Assembly: GCA_029204045.2 (NCBI GenBank)
Contig: CM055072.1
Span: 9,674,854-9,738,853, forward strand
Length of the DNA stretch: 64,000 nt
Origin: Tillandsia leiboldiana
Lineage: Eukaryota; Streptophyta; Magnoliopsida; Poales; Bromeliaceae
Direction of reading: 5' to 3'
Position numbers and translations under genes: made by a program. The notes below the pieces were generated by a model. It was given only the letters and a program-made list of their open reading frames with translations. It was not told the DNA's origin and made no database searches. Position 1 is the stretch's first letter. Every line of letters begins with the position of its first letter. Positions 36,457-49,600 of this stretch are shown one piece after another.

Positions 36457-36489
36457 AAAAAGTTTCGTCCTCGAAACAAAAGTCATACC

Positions 36490-39400
36490 TCAAGCAGGTG
36501 CCTCGAACAGGTGGGGGTAAGCAGCCATCATCGCTGACTCCAACTCCCAGGTAGCCTCGCGCTCCTCCTGACTGCTCCAGAGGATCTTCACATAAGGGAT
36601 GGCCCGACTGCGCAACTCCCTAACCTCTCGGTCCAAGATCCTCAACGGCCGCTCAACATAGCTCAGGTCCTCGGTGACCTCCAGTGGGGTGAAATCGATG
36701 ATATGAGACGGGTCATGAACATACTTCCTCAAAGTCGATACATGAAAAACGTCGTGAACACCTGAAAGCCTGGGAGGAAGTGCAAGCCTATAGGCAACTG
36801 GCCCTATGCGCTCTAATACCTCGAAAGGTCCAATGAAGCGAGGGCTCAGTTTCCCCCGAATCCCAAATCTTCGGATCCCCTTTGAAGGTGAGACCTTCAG
36901 AAAGACATGATCCCCAACCGCGAACTCCAGGTCTCGCCTCCGCACATCTGCATAGCTCCTCTGTCTGCTCTGTGCTGTCTGAAGGTGCTGCCTGACTACC
37001 TTGACCTTAGCCTCCGCTTCTCGAAGCAACTCTGGCCCCAAGGTCCGCCTCTCACCCACATCGCTCCAATAAAGAGGGGAACGACACTTGCGTCCATACA
37101 ATGCTTCAAACGGGGCCATTCGGATGCTCGCTTGAAAGCTATTGTTGTACGCAAACTCTGCCAATGATAAGTGTCGTACCCAACCCCCTCCAAAGTCCAG
37201 CGTGCAAGCCCGGAGCATGTCCTCAAGAATCTGTATAGTACGCTCTGACTGTCCGTCTGTCTGCGGGTGAAATGCCGTGCTGAAACTGAGCTGTGTCCCC
37301 AAAGTGGCCTGTAGGCTCCTCCAGAAGCGCGAAACAAACCTCGGATCTCGGTCAGATACAATGGAGACGGGCACCCCATGCAGCCTCACTACCTCGTCTA
37401 AGTACAGCTGTGCCAGCCGATCGAGGGACCAAGTCACCTGCACCGGTAAAAAGTGTGCGGATTTGGTGAGTCTATCCACGACTACCCAGATAGCATCCGC
37501 TCCCGTCTGTGCTCTCGGCAAACCAGTGACAAAATCCATGGTAACATGCTCCCATTTCCATTCAGGGATTGGGAGACTCTGCAACTTGCCAGCAGGTACA
37601 CGATGTTCAGCCTTTACTTGCTGACAAGTTAGACAGTGCGCTACAAATCTCCCAATGTCTCTTTTCATCCCGTTCCACCAAAACTGTGCCTTAAGGTCCC
37701 TATACATCTTAGTCCCACCAGGATGAATGGTATAAGGTGTATAGTGGGCCTCCCTCAAGATCTGCTCTCGGATCTCCGCATCCATAGGCACACATGCTCG
37801 GTCCCTGTACCGCAGTACTCCCGAAGCATCAACCGAAAAGTCCCCTGCCAAACCAGTCTGCATCTGCTCTCGAATCCTCATCAGGTGGGGGTCCTCACCC
37901 TGTTTCTCCCGAATCCTGTCCAACAGAGTGGGCTGCACGACTAGAGACATAAGTCTAGCAGAGACCCCAGGGGACACCACCTCGAGCTCTAACCGCCTCA
38001 TCTGCTCCAGTAATGGCGCCTGATCGGTGATCAACGAAGATAGACTCTGCACTGCTCTCCTGCTCAGGGCATCAGCAACCACGTTGGCCTTGCCAGGATG
38101 GTATAATATGTCTACATCATAGTCTTTCAACAATTCCAACCATCTGCGCTGCCTCAAGTTGAGCTCCTTCTGTGTGAACAGGTATTTCAAGCTCTTGTGG
38201 TCGGTGTAAATCTCGCAGTGCTCCCCATACAGGTAATGGCGCCACAACTTTAGTGCAAATATCACTGCAGCTAGCTCCAAATCATGGGTAGGGTAATTCT
38301 TTTCATAATCCTTCAGTTGCCGAGAGGCATAAGCAATTACCTTTCCCTCCTGCATCAGCACGCAACCAAGTCCACTGTGCGATGCATCACTGTAAATCAC
38401 GTATCCCTTCCCCATAACAGGTAGGGAAAGGATAGGAGCCGACATCAATCTGTTCTTTAATTCCTCGAAGCTCCTCTGGCAGTCCTCACTCCAGATAAAC
38501 TTAATCCCTTTTCGCGTCAAACGAGTGAGGGGTGTGGAAAGTTTCGCAAAACCTTCCACAAACCGACGGTAATATCCTGCTAAGCCCATGAAACTGCGGA
38601 CCTCAGATACCGTCGTCGGTCGGGGCCAATCCCAGACTGCTTCGATCTTCGCCGGGTCTACTGCCACTCCAGCGGCTGAAATAACGTGGCCCAAAAAGAC
38701 AACCTCCCGAAGCCAGAAATCACACTTAGATAACTTGGCATACAACTTTCTCTCTCTCAGAAGTTGTAGCACAATCCTCAGGTGCTCCTCGTGCTCCAAA
38801 TCGCTTCGGGAATAAACTAGGATGTCATCAATAAAAACAACGACGAACCGATCCAGGTATGGTCGAAAAATCCTGTTCATTAAATCCATAAAAGCAGCAG
38901 GGGCATTTGTCAATCCAAAAGGCATGACGGTGAACTCATAATGCCCGTACCGCGTCCTGAATGCCGTCTTCGGGATGTCCTCGGCCTTCACCTTCAATTG
39001 GTGGTAACCAGACTGTAAATCAATTTTAGAAAAGACACAAGACCCTTGCAGCTGGTCAAATAAGTCATCAATGCGCGGCAAAGGGTACTTGTTCTTGATG
39101 GTCACTTTATTCAACTCCCGATAATCAACACATAGTCGAAGTGATCCATCATTCTTCTTCACAAATAGCACCGGCGCTCCCCAAGGCGATACGCTTGGTC
39201 TGACAAAACCTTTGTCCAATAAATCCTGGAGTTGCGCCTTTAGCTCTCGCAGCTCAGCCGGTGCCATTCGGTAAGGAGCCTTAGAGATTGGCGCAGTTCC
39301 AGGAACTACGTCAATCAAAAACTCAACTTCCCTATCCGGCGGCATATAAATCAGATCTGGAGGAAACACATCCGGGAACTCGTGGACAATAGGGATATCC

Positions 39401-41289
39401 GGGAGTCCCGGTGCCGCCACAGGCTCCTTAACCACCGACGCCAAAAAGGCCACGCATCCACCGCGCATCATCTGCCTCGCCCGAGAAGTCGAAACCACAG
39501 AGGCAAAGAAAGCACTCTGGCACCCCCTGTAAACAAACACCTCCTGGCCTGGCTCGCTAAAAGTAACAGTCCTCGCGGCGCAATCAATCGTCGCGAAATA
39601 GCGAGCTAGCCAATCCATCCCCAGCACAACGTCATAATCTCGCAGCTGACTAAGGACCATCAGGTCCGCTGGCAAAATCCAAGACTCAAGCTGTACCGGG
39701 CAAGACCAACAACACTCCTCTACAATCAAAATATGATCGGGAATCCGTACCTCTAATGCATGCGGTAACCGACGTAACTCTAGTCCATGCGATGATGCAA
39801 ATGCTCTACTAATAAAAGAATGGGATGCACCGGTATCAAATAAAGTGCGAGCTCTAATGCCGAAAAGTAAAATGATACCTGCCACCACGTGGTCGGCCGC
39901 CGCAGAGTCCCCTACCTGGGCGGCGTAGACTCGCCCGTTCTGAGCTGATGGTCGGTAGTCTGTAGGGTGGGAGGAAGGAGCCCTGCTCGCTGGAGCATAA
40001 GGCCGCTGCTGGGGCACCGAAGGAGCTGATGCTGAGGAAGGAGCCTGCGGTGTAGAGAGAGGGCAAGTAGCTCGAATATGGCCGGACTGTCCACACCGAT
40101 AACAGCGGCCATACCTCTGGTCACAAGTATCCGCCGCGTGCTGTCCCCTACAAAAGACGCACCTGACCGCAGACTGGGGCTGCCTCGACTGCTGCTGCTG
40201 CTGCCCTTGCCGCTGTGACCCCTGCTGTCGCGACTGCGACCTCTTCTGCTGCGAATGCTGCTGCTGTCGCTGGGGCTGCTGCTGTGGGGGCCTCTGGGAT
40301 CCCCCAGGCCCTCGCCGATCCGAACGCCCACGGCCCGTAGACTGTGGCGGTGGCGGTCGGGGCGGCCTCCAGGAACTGGCCTGTCCCCCCTCGTCTGGTG
40401 CTGGCCGCTTCCTCTCAGAACTCTGAGCGACCGAGCCTCCGCGCCTAGCGACCACATGATCTCCCCTCTCGACCCACTGTGCATGATCCACTGCCTCTGA
40501 TAAAGTCTGAAGCCTCTGGGCGTGTACCAAGGTATAGATCTCGGGGCGTAAACCTGTCTCAAACAGCTCCACCTGGTGCAGCCCGTCCCTGGCAACATAG
40601 GGTACGCAGTTAAGCAACTGCGTAAACTCCTGGAAATAGTCCCATACTGAGCGATCACCCTGCTGCAGGTTCTTCAAGTCATCTTCTATCTTCTTCTTCA
40701 CGCTCGTGGAGAAGTAAGTGTCAAGGATCATCCTCCTGAACTCCGACCAGGGTAGCTGTCGGGTGATCTGAAACTCTAAGGGCTCGACCCGACGCCACCA
40801 AGCATCAGCATCCCCCTCTAAACAATGTACGACCATGTGTACTCTGAATCTCGAATCGATGAAGAAATCTCTGAACAACTTCTCCATTGATGCCAACCAC
40901 GATCCTATCTCTGCTGGATGAGTACTCCGCCCCGAGAACCTAGGTGGTCCTCGCTTATAGAACTGTGCGAGTTTGTCAGCAAATTCCTGCTCCTCCGCTG
41001 GGGTCAATGGCCTGATCACCCCCTGGGCCTCACTGCTAGACGACGGTGCCGTAGGAACAAGTGGAATAGCCGGCGGTACAACCGGTGGTACAGAGGCCTC
41101 TACAGTAGTAGGGGGTGGTGCCGCAACCTGAGCCAGCAACTGCTCAAATCTCTGCTCCTGTCGGCGGTGACTCTCCGCCAACTGGGCCACCATGGCCCTC
41201 AGCTCACTGATCTCAGAAGGCCCGGACTGCTCCGGCTCCTCCGGGGGTGTAGGAGTACCCCGAGTAGGGATCTGCCGCCTAGGAGGCAT
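36490..41289 (-). CDS. Gag-Pol polyprotein, Tekay/Del-type chromovirus
   Basis: A single uninterrupted frame; the start chosen is the MPPRRQ methionine at 41289, because 14 more upstream codons from 41331 look like leader. Numbering from 41331: retrotransposon Gag about 125-290; Gln/Arg/Ser-rich linker; CCHC zinc knuckle [14 protein letters not shown] at 410-423; protease [10 protein letters not shown] with Asp499; reverse transcriptase about 690-880 with FIDD at 833-836; RNase H with Asp982, Glu1019 and Asp1044; integrase zinc finger His1196, His1203, Cys1233, Cys1236; integrase catalytic Asp1266, Asp1327 and Glu1363 (35 residues between the last two); GPF of the GPY/F module at 1501-1503; chromodomain-like C-terminus about 1560-1610 (ILDREV, ATWE, YPHLF). 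All catalytic residues are intact. In this family it builds the particle, copies the RNA and integrates the cDNA, and the C-terminal domain can steer insertion to heterochromatin. Confidence 0.95.
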   Translation of the reverse strand: MPPRRQIPTRGTPTPPEEPEQSGPSEISELRAMVAQLAESHRRQEQRFEQLLAQVAAPPPTTVEASVPPVVPPAIPLVPTAPSSSSEAQGVIRPLTPAEEQEFADKLAQFYKRGPPRFSGRSTHPAEIGSWLASMEKLFRDFFIDSRFRVHMVVHCLEGDADAWWRRVEPLEFQITRQLPWSEFRRMILDTYFSTSVKKKIEDDLKNLQQGDRSVWDYFQEFTQLLNCVPYVARDGLHQVELFETGLRPEIYTLVHAQRLQTLSEAVDHAQWVERGDHVVARRGGSVAQSSERKRPAPDEGGQASSWRPPRPPPPQSTGRGRSDRRGPGGSQRPPQQQPQRQQQHSQQKRSQSRQQGSQRQGQQQQQSRQPQSAVRCVFCRGQHAADTCDQRYGRCYRCGQSGHIRATCPLSTPQAPSSASAPSVPQQRPYAPASRAPSSHPTDYRPSAQNGRVYAAQVGDSAAADHVVAGIILLFGIRARTLFDTGASHSFISRAFASSHGLELRRLPHALEVRIPDHILIVEECCWSCPVQLESWILPADLMVLSQLRDYDVVLGMDWLARYFATIDCAARTVTFSEPGQEVFVYRGCQSAFFASVVSTSRARQMMRGGCVAFLASVVKEPVAAPGLPDIPIVHEFPDVFPPDLIYMPPDREVEFLIDVVPGTAPISKAPYRMAPAELRELKAQLQDLLDKGFVRPSVSPWGAPVLFVKKNDGSLRLCVDYRELNKVTIKNKYPLPRIDDLFDQLQGSCVFSKIDLQSGYHQLKVKAEDIPKTAFRTRYGHYEFTVMPFGLTNAPAAFMDLMNRIFRPYLDRFVVVFIDDILVYSRSDLEHEEHLRIVLQLLRERKLYAKLSKCDFWLREVVFLGHVISAAGVAVDPAKIEAVWDWPRPTTVSEVRSFMGLAGYYRRFVEGFAKLSTPLTRLTRKGIKFIWSEDCQRSFEELKNRLMSAPILSLPVMGKGYVIYSDASHSGLGCVLMQEGKVIAYASRQLKDYEKNYPTHDLELAAVIFALKLWRHYLYGEHCEIYTDHKSLKYLFTQKELNLRQRRWLELLKDYDVDILYHPGKANVVADALSRRAVQSLSSLITDQAPLLEQMRRLELEVVSPGVSARLMSLVVQPTLLDRIREKQGEDPHLMRIREQMQTGLAGDFSVDASGVLRYRDRACVPMDAEIREQILREAHYTPYTIHPGGTKMYRDLKAQFWWNGMKRDIGRFVAHCLTCQQVKAEHRVPAGKLQSLPIPEWKWEHVTMDFVTGLPRAQTGADAIWVVVDRLTKSAHFLPVQVTWSLDRLAQLYLDEVVRLHGVPVSIVSDRDPRFVSRFWRSLQATLGTQLSFSTAFHPQTDGQSERTIQILEDMLRACTLDFGGGWVRHLSLAEFAYNNSFQASIRMAPFEALYGRKCRSPLYWSDVGERRTLGPELLREAEAKVKVVRQHLQTAQSRQRSYADVRRRDLEFAVGDHVFLKVSPSKGIRRFGIRGKLSPRFIGPFEVLERIGPVAYRLALPPRLSGVHDVFHVSTLRKYVHDPSHIIDFTPLEVTEDLSYVERPLRILDREVRELRSRAIPYVKILWSSQEEREATWELESAMMAAYPHLFEAPA

Positions 41290-41562
41290 CCTGCCACACA
41301 AGAAACCACGGGTCAGAACCAAACCACACACGACCCAATCCAGCGAAAGTCATGGACATCCCCCTATTCCTGTAACCTTATGTTGTCTGCAGCCAACATA
41401 ACAGTCCACCAGAAATAGGCTATGCCAATCCCTCTCCACTCACAGGAAGAGTTTAATAACAAATTGCCGACTTTCGCAAAATATCGCGTCACTCACGCCC
41501 TGCCTTCCTAGGGTCTGCCAAAAAGCCTAGGGTTTCCTAAGTCCCAACTGACCTATCGCTAA

Positions 41563-41574
41563 GCTCTGATACCA
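41563..41574 (-). other. Primer binding site of the autonomous element
   Basis: TGGTATCAGAGC on the minus strand, 8 bp from the 5' LTR. It is the same 12-mer as in the non-autonomous partner, so both would be primed by initiator tRNA-Met. Confidence 0.9.
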
Positions 41575-41582
41575 AAATAATC

Positions 41583-44500
41583 TGTCACGCCCCGGGTGTA
41601 AACCAGAACCCGGGCTCGTCCACAGACCCGCCGTGCACACGGTATTTCCCGTGTACACGAAGCGCTGGTAACCTGCTCAGATATAAAGAAATAATGCTAG
41701 AGCATAAAACAGAGCTAAACTGAAACTAGTACATCTCAGACAAATGCTGGAAATAAAAGTACAATAAACTCTCAAGAATATACATATGTCTCTCCCAGCT
41801 CACGAAGTGAAATACAACCAGCTGGCCGCAGCCAGACCCAAAATAAAAGAAAATACAACCGTCTGAGTGTACAGGGGATACAACAAAACTACAAAACTCG
41901 AGCTCGGGGTAGCAGCTATCTAGTCGGCGATCCTCTTACCTCGATCCTGGGAGGAAGGCCCCGCAACTCCGGCAGATGACTCTGCAAAACAAGGGGACAA
42001 GAAAAGGGAAAAACAGTGGGGGGTCAGTACTACTATAAAGACAGTAGCCTCCCCTAGTGGGTAAACCTCAACACAAAACTCCTACCTGCCCACTAGGTCT
42101 ACCAGAGGCTAAGAGAATAAATGCGGTAACTATGAGTATGACTCCTGATAAAAGCTACCACTAATATGCCTCTACCTGCCCAGCTAAAGATAGCTAAATG
42201 TACGCATCAGAATATCGAAGCCTGCCACATCGGGTATGCCAGCCTACGCATAACACCGGTGTGGGATAGGAGTCTCAATGTCTGCCAAATCGGGGATGCC
42301 AGCCTACGCATAACACCGATATGGGACAGGAGTCTCAAGGTCTGCTAAATCGGGTATGCCAGCCTACGCATAGCACCGATATGGGGTAGGGTTCTCAATG
42401 TCTGCCAAATCGGGTATGCCAGCCTACGCATAACACCGATAGGGGACAGGAGTCCCAGGGTCTCAAGTCTGCAAATCGCGCACTCCGCTCTATAAGGAAA
42501 AGTACCGTCTCCCAAAGGAAGCCCAAAACCCTCTCCCCGAAACCCAAGTATCTGACTACACTAACCCAGCCCCTGCTCTAACCCGAGCATAATATCCCCT
42601 ATGTCTAAGTGACTGAAGAAAGAATGCAACATGGTTTCTCCTAAGTCAATTCCAGCATGATAGTGTAGCAGAAAAAGGTGGCCTATCTAGGTGACCATTC
42701 AAGCATGCAAAAGTCATTATCTTGATGAACCATTTTAAGTACTCTAACCACATACCTCAGCCTTTCATTTAATCAATCAACAAGATAGGGATTTAGCATA
42801 AATTCCAAGTAATTCTACTACATGTTTAAAGCATGGACTCACTATTAATTAACTTGTAGTTTTCTAACAATGCGATTATCAACGAAGAAATCAGGATTTC
42901 ATACAAGCATGCTAGGTCCATCTCACAGATTTACTAACAGCATAATCAAGAGCATTCTAATAGGCCTAGTGATAAATCCCAAATAAGAGGTTTACAACAT
43001 CACCCACCTCAAGCGCTAATCCCAATTCCCAAAAGCGGAACCCAAGCTCAGTGCAAAACTCCCCACCAATCTGTACAAAATACCCCAAAGGAAAACACAT
43101 AAGCTATACATTCACAATTCCCAGAATCTGTCCCTTAATACCACAGTCCAGAATTCACCAATTTTTACCTGCGAAAAATGCCCAGAAAAATCCAAGGAAA
43201 ATACTGTCGCGATCCTCGCGACGAGCCCGTCGAAACGAGTACCTGCACGCCCAATTCGGAGTTTCCTACCCTGAGATAAAAATCCGACAAGGGAAACATC
43301 CCAATCCAAACTGTACCAAATTTCTGTAACAAAGAACCACAGAAAAAGGAGATTCTCACCCTCGGCCAAAAACCAGAAAAATCTGAAAAAAATCCAGGAG
43401 ACTCCTTGCGAAGTGTAGATGAAAATTGACTCTTGAATCGCCTCGATCCGACATCCGAGAGAAAAGATACGGCAAGAACACTGCGGTGCTGTCCAAAAGT
43501 CCGCGACGAAAAATGGGTCAAATGGGTGCTCCGAAAACTCCAAGATCAGCACGGAAATCGAGGAACCTCAAAACACAGGAGTTGAAGTCCTACCTGTCGT
43601 GAGTCCAACGGCGCAAGAATCGGCGAAATCCGATGTCGGGGTGAGTCGGAGGAGTCCAAACACTGAGAAGGGGCGAAGAAGATCGCCGGGGAAGCAAGCG
43701 TCGCGCCGCGCCGTAAAATGGTGAACCTCGGGAAACGTGCCACCAAAAATCTCCAAAGTCCTCCAAAGGGTAGTGCACTGTGAGGGGGAAAATCGCTCTG
43801 AAGAACCCTCTCAGGAACAGGCCAGAAAAAGCTGAAAAGGAAACACAAAGGGCCCTTTTATAGCCCAGCCCAAAGGCTGATGGGCCGGGTTTTCGGGCGC
43901 AGTTTTCGGGCGCACTGCGCCTGGAAACTCGGTTGCACAACTCCCGTCCGACGCGCCCGGAAGTTCCTGGTGCTGCCACGTCACCCCGAACAGGGGACAG
44001 CAAAACCCCGCGACCCACAATGCGCCACGTGTCCCCTCGCGGTCAGCGGGGGTAGGTACGGCCGCCCAACCGCGAGGCGACACGTGTCGCACTCGAGTGC
44101 GGCCGACCGCCCGCCTGGCGCCACAGTGCGCGCGCAGTCCCGAGGCGCCCCCCCCCCGCGCACCGTGGACCGCGCCCCCGTGAGCCGACGAATCCGAAGC
44201 CGCCACGTGTCATGCGCCCGGTCCACCGCAACCCCGCAAAATCGGTGAGCCATGCCGCGTGCGCCGGCCTATCCGGGCACGCCACGCGTCCCCCGCCCGC
44301 GGTCCATGCACCGCCGCGCCACCCCGTGGACCGAGCTGCGTGAGCCGGCCAATAACAGGCCGCCACGTGGCTCAGGCCGGTCCACGAGGCTCCCCCATGC
44401 ACCGAATAACCCCTAAAACTTCCGGAAGCCCGCATTTGGTCATCCGGACTCCAAATTTAACAAGCAAATAGCCGTTTTCAAGCGTTTTTCCGCACTGAAT

Positions 44501-44697
44501 CCAAATCAAACCTCAGATTGGCCCAAAACCTTTTCTAAAATTCGGCAAATGCAGCCGAAGGCCAAACCAGCTATCCAAGTCTCACAAAGTCCATCTGTGG
44601 CACCCCTTTGATGCACCATGGGCCAGACACACCAACACTAGGTGTTCTACACAATGGATTCATCGGAAAGTTGCATGGGAAAAACCAGAACACTACA
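41583..44697 (-). repeat. 5' LTR of the autonomous element (3115 bp)
   Basis: Nearly identical to 33322-36442. Differences seen by eye include a C-run of 10 rather than 16 near 44147 and about sixteen substitutions. The 60-bp array is at 42222-42461 and the TATA box (minus strand) at 43856-43862, with G-box-type motifs at 43970-44380 acting as upstream sequence. Confidence 0.95.
42222..42461. repeat. 60-bp tandem repeat, four units, in the 5' LTR
   Basis: Same four units as 33961-34200, with a two-base difference in the second unit (GGGG against GAGC). Confidence 0.9.
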
Positions 44698-44702
44698 AGC
44701 GG
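44698..44702. other. Right target-site duplication AGCGG
   Basis: Pairs with 33317-33321. Confidence 0.95.
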
Positions 44703-46695
44703 TGTCTCCCCGACGTTGGGCCCTGACCCGGGTGCACCTTGGTGCGGCAGTTGGGTCTGAGCTGGTTGTTTCGGGCCGGATACCCAGATTGGAGTCTGAG
44801 AGCTCCGGACCCGAAGGGTAGGAGTGTTGGAGGCAGATCAGCGGAGCGGTGGCACAGTTGTCGGAGTAGCGAGTAGCCCCCTCCGTGCCGACATTTAGTG
44901 TTGGGGCACCGAGGCAGGGTGGACAGTTGACAGCGGGTAAGCTGTGGGATTGCTTTGATCAAGTGAGCCAGTTTTGGCGGATGAGTCACCCCGATTTGTG
45001 GGATTGAGTATGGAGCCTTTGGAGACAGGGTCTTGTTCGGTGGGGGATAGAGAGTACCTGGAAGCCTTTTGTGTCAAGAGTTAACGCAGTTGCTGAACTG
45101 CACGCTCCATGTATAGAGGGACGGGGCGCATAGGATATGAGTGTCTGAGAGTGGATTGCGCCAGGATACCTTTTAATTCGTTGGGGCCCTCCATTACGGA
45201 TTTGGGACGCCTCATTGGAGTAGGCGCCGGGTATGGAGCGTGGCATTGTAGTTCCTTTGGATTGGGATCTGTCACCTGAGGCGAGTTCTGATTGAGACGC
45301 TTGGCGCCGGGTGATGGAGGGCAGATCAGTCGGAGGAGGTATTCCCGATTTCTTTTTCCAGGATAGTAGATTTTTGAGACTGTCAGAGCACATATGTTAC
45401 AGCGGTCGGTGTGGTGGTAGGTTTGAGTTGTTCCGGACTTTTGGGTTCGTATCTTCTTGATACGAGAGAATTCCCTTCTTGGTGGGTAGTGCTTTTGCTT
45501 CATTGCTTGGGTTGGGGGGGGCAGGATGGTCACCGCGCGCACGGGAGGCTTATTTTCCCGATCGCGCTTAGCATTTGGAGGAGAGTTGTTGGTCCTGCCC
45601 GGTGCAGCTTGAGTCATGGATTTTGCCGGTAGACCCGACGGTCTTGGCTCAGCTGCGGGATGTTGTTGTGGTACTTGTTGGGCTGGCGGGTTCGGTTTTC
45701 TTTTGCGGCGGTTGATTATGCCGCGAGGCAGTTTTCTTGGGGAGCCAGGCCCGGAGGTGTTGGTGTACTTGGGTTGCTTGAGGGTTATCTTCCCCTCTAT
45801 GGTTTTGATCTCATGAGCGAGGCGGATGTTTCGCAGTGGATGAGTAGCCTTTTTGGCTGGTATGGTTGAGAGGCCTACGGTGGCGCCGGGACTCGGGGAT
45901 ACCCCCTTTGGTTACGAGTTCCCGGCTGTTCTCCTATCGGAATTGTCTAGCATGTCACTAGTTTGAGAGTTGAGGACACAACTCCAGGATTCGATGTTTT
46001 GGGAATTTTGTCGGGCCAAGTGTGTCGCCTTCGGGGCGCCGGTGCTAGTCGAGATGTGGAAGGTTGGTTCACTTCGGCTTTGCGTGGATCCCCGGGAATT
46101 AGATGAAGTGACCATCTGGAGCTAGCACCCTTGTCGAGCTTGGAGGATTTAATTTACCGGTTGTAAGGGTCCCGGGTCTTCCTGAAGGTTGATTTGCAAT
46201 ATGGTTTTCTCGACTGCCTATGGCTGTGTGTTGATGCCGGAGAGTTGGGGAATTGCTTCTACACCCCGACGGTTAAAAGATTAGAGATCGGAGTCTACGT
46301 GATCAGTTGTGGGACTTATATTGGATACCTCGGGAGTACAGAGGTATTGGGATCAAGCTTTTGTGCCGATGGACTTGTGGTTGGTAGCTCGAGCGGTTTT
46401 CCCAGCTATCGGGGCCCTGGGAGGAGCGGATGCCTGTACCGATGTAGGCTACTTGGTAGCTCGAGCGGTTAGCCCAGCTGTACTTGGATGAGGTGGTGCG
46501 GTTTTCTGGAATGCCCGCCTCTACTTTGTTCTAGTTAGAGACCGAGGATGGTATCGCGTCTCTGGAATGAGGTATTTGACAGCCTTGGGAGCTTGAGTGG
46601 TGGATGATTGGATATTTACCCCCCATTTAGTTGAGGTTCCTGCTTAAGGAATGACTTTAGTTTCGAGGACGAAACTTTCTTTTAGTGGGGGAGGA
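44703..46695 (+). pseudogene. Internal region 2, right part: collapsed gag-protease-integrase remnant
   Basis: Continues the interrupted internal region and is almost identical to 27152-29144, including the altered protease site, the missing reverse transcriptase and RNase H, and the broken integrase traces. The shared lesions show that the collapse predates duplication of the internal region. It ends in a polypurine tract at 46681-46695. Confidence 0.8.
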
Positions 46696-49600
46696 TGTGG
46701 TGACCCGGATCTTTGCAGGGCTTCTACAGTGTGACCGGCAGCTTCTGGAGGCCCAAGTGGCATGTCGGCGGTGTTCGTGCGCCAATTTGGATACAAATGT
46801 TGGACTTTGGGATTAAATGGATCACGTGGGTGATCGGATGACTCCGTCGGGTCTTTAGAAGTGGTTTCGCGTGAAACGGATATTAAAATTTGGCTCAGCA
46901 CGAAGTTTGGACAAAGGAACACCTTTCCGGATGCATTCGGCAAATTTTGGGATTGGAATTTGGCAAATCGGACACCGGATTTGGACTCAGCGCGCGAAAA
47001 CGGTCAAAATGGGCTATTTACATGTATTTTTCGGAGCTTGCTACAGTGATTTTACTGTTCACTGCCGGAACAGTGTTTCCGGCGATCGCCGGCGTCGGCG
47101 GCGGCGGCGGGGAGCGGCGGAGGGCGGCGGCGCGGCCTCGGGCAGGCGGCACAGCGGCGCGGGCAGGGGCGTGGGGGCGTGGGCAGGTGCGCAGTCCACG
47201 CGGTGGGCGTGCACCAGGGCGGTGCCACGTGGCGGTTTGTGTTTGGATGGTTCAGGCGGCGCGGTCCACGGACTTTTTCGGGGTGCATGGTGGATCGAGG
47301 GTTGGCCACGTGTCGCCTTGTGGTTGGCTGGCTTGGTGCGGGCGGTCCACGCAACGCGCGGGGCAGGTGTCGGGGCAGGTAGCCGTACGCGGGCAGGTGG
47401 GCCGGTCGTGGGCAGCGCCACGTGGCGCCCGCTGATTCGCGGGCGCCACCAACCGCGTTGACTGCGGGCGGGGGGCACGTGGCGCTATCCGCGGGCACTT
47501 GCATGGCTGTCCCGTGTTCGGCGGACACGTGGCAGGCCCTGAGCCGGGTCGGACGGAGGTGTGATCCCGTGCGACGGGATGGGCCGGGCTGGGCCGCACT
47601 GTGCGCGCCCGAAAGTTGGCGGGCCGGGCAGCACTGTGCGTGCCCGAATTCGGGCGGACCGGACCGGGCGCCCGAAAGTTGTGACAAGATGGGAATTTTC
47701 CCAATTATTTTCTTCAGCCTATAAATAGGCATCCCGAGCCCTCTTTTCTGCTCTTTTTCTCTCAGCGCAAGCTTGATCTCCCTGAGCTCCCTTCTTGGAA
47801 GATTTTCATCTTCAAGTCCTTGATCTTTCTGCAGAGTTTTGGGATTTTTGGGAGCACGCATCCCGAGGTTCTGGATTTTTCGGCGCAGTGCGACGTTGTA
47901 TTTCAGGTGTTCCTCTTCGTCTCTATTCGGTGTAATTTCTCCCCTGAGCTACTCCGATCATCTTTTTCAGTGATTTTTGCGCCGGCAGACTCCTAAGAGG
48001 TAGGGCTTCATCTTTCAAATCGATCGTGCTTTCCCGTTTCAAGTTTTTGGCACGAATCCCGAGGCAACACTGTGACCTATTTTCTGTGTGGATTTTTGAG
48101 ACAGCATCGAGGTGTTTTGGCCATATCTTTTCGCACGAGCGTCAGACGGAAACGAGCTTGTACAACTTTTTCATCTTCAGATCGCAAGGAACGTGCTCGT
48201 ATTTTTCTTGGATTTTTTCGAGATTTCATCAGAGGTGAAAATCACTGTTTCTCTGTGTATAGTGAGTGCTACAGTCTTTTTGTGCTGAAATCTTTTGAGT
48301 GTACTTCCTTGTTGAATTTATATCTTGACTTACCGAACTCAGATTTGGGCGTGCAAGAAGCCGTTTCGAAGGTATCGACGCGAGGATCGCTGTGATATTT
48401 TTCTGGGAATTTTCTGGGCATTTTCAGCAGGTGAAAATTAAGCATCTTTGGGACTGAAATTGTATGTGGTTGTAAGAGCAGTTTTGGGAACTTATGTGTA
48501 ATTGTGGACTTTGTATTGTGCCCAGGAGAGTTGCGGGTGCTACTGGAATCATTGGAGTAGGAGATTTGGATTTACCTGGTATTTTTAGCTGTGGGATTTG
48601 GACAGTCAGCACTTCAGGTGGGTGGTTGCTATATCCCTCTTGTCTGACTTACCCACTATGAGTATTAGAGTGATCATCTTTGGAGCATTATGATTGATAA
48701 TTGCTATTCTCATGAGCCTGTCATGTTGGAAATGTTATTAGAGCATCACTATGTGGGACACATAATTGAATACTTAATTGGGACTTATGCATGCTTGTGT
48801 GGAATCATGGATTGCTATGTTAGCACTTAACCTTGCATGTGGAATTGTTTATTATATTTGGTCAAGATGATTTATCCTGCTAGTGGTATTACATGAGGAT
48901 AGGTGACATGCACAGGTGGATGATTTATGTGAGATTAATTTGGTGGACATAGCATGTTGGAATAGGATTATTGGGATATTTTAATAGTAATAATTAACAT
49001 GCCATGTTAGCACATAGATTTTATGAAAGTGGGTTAAATGGGTAAATTGTTGAGACATTATGACATATCTATGTGCGGGTACCACTTTGGTGAATTATCA
49101 TGGATCAGGGATTATAGACATGTGTGGTTGAATAATGATTTTAGCATGTTGATGGTTATATCCATGCGGAGCTAATAATTGATACACATGCGGAACCACT
49201 ATTTGTCACACTTTCTTTTATCGCTCTTGAGGACATATGCATGCTTGTATGGTCATCTAGATAGGCCACTTTTTATTGCTGCACTATCATTTTGGGACTT
49301 GACTTAGGAGAAACCATGCTTGTTTCCTTTTCTCCTTCTTATTTAGACCTTTGAGTCTGGTTGCTCGGGTTCGAGCAGGGGTTTGGGATAGTGTAGCGGG
49401 GACCTTATGGTCGGTGACAGGTCGTGTTTGATTATGGGTTGTGGGGTATAGCGGCTACCGCGGATAGTAGGCGGTTGACCGGATGTCGGATGTGGGACAT
49501 GATTGTGATTGTGGGTTATTCCGGCGACCGCGGATATTGGGCGGTTGACCCGAGGTCGGTTGTGAGACCTGGTCGTGGATTTTGGGGTATTGCGGCAATC

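Larger units (their letters stand above)
33322..44697 (-). mobile_element. Complete autonomous Ty3/gypsy chromovirus (Tekay/Del type), 11.4 kb
   Basis: Structure on the minus strand: 5' LTR 41583-44697, primer site 41563-41574, leader, single gag-pol frame 36490-41289, polypurine tract next to 36443, 3' LTR 33322-36442. The target duplication AGCGG is perfect. The two LTRs differ by eye at only about sixteen bases over 3.1 kb, plus a C-run of 16 against 10, so the insertion is young. The frame has no stop or shift and all catalytic motifs are present, so the copy could still be active. It sits in the leader of a related non-autonomous element. Confidence 0.95.

Noticed and set aside
39912..40658. 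248-codon frame overlapping the polyprotein
   Set aside because: It is a shifted frame of the gag region and zinc-knuckle linker of the autonomous element.
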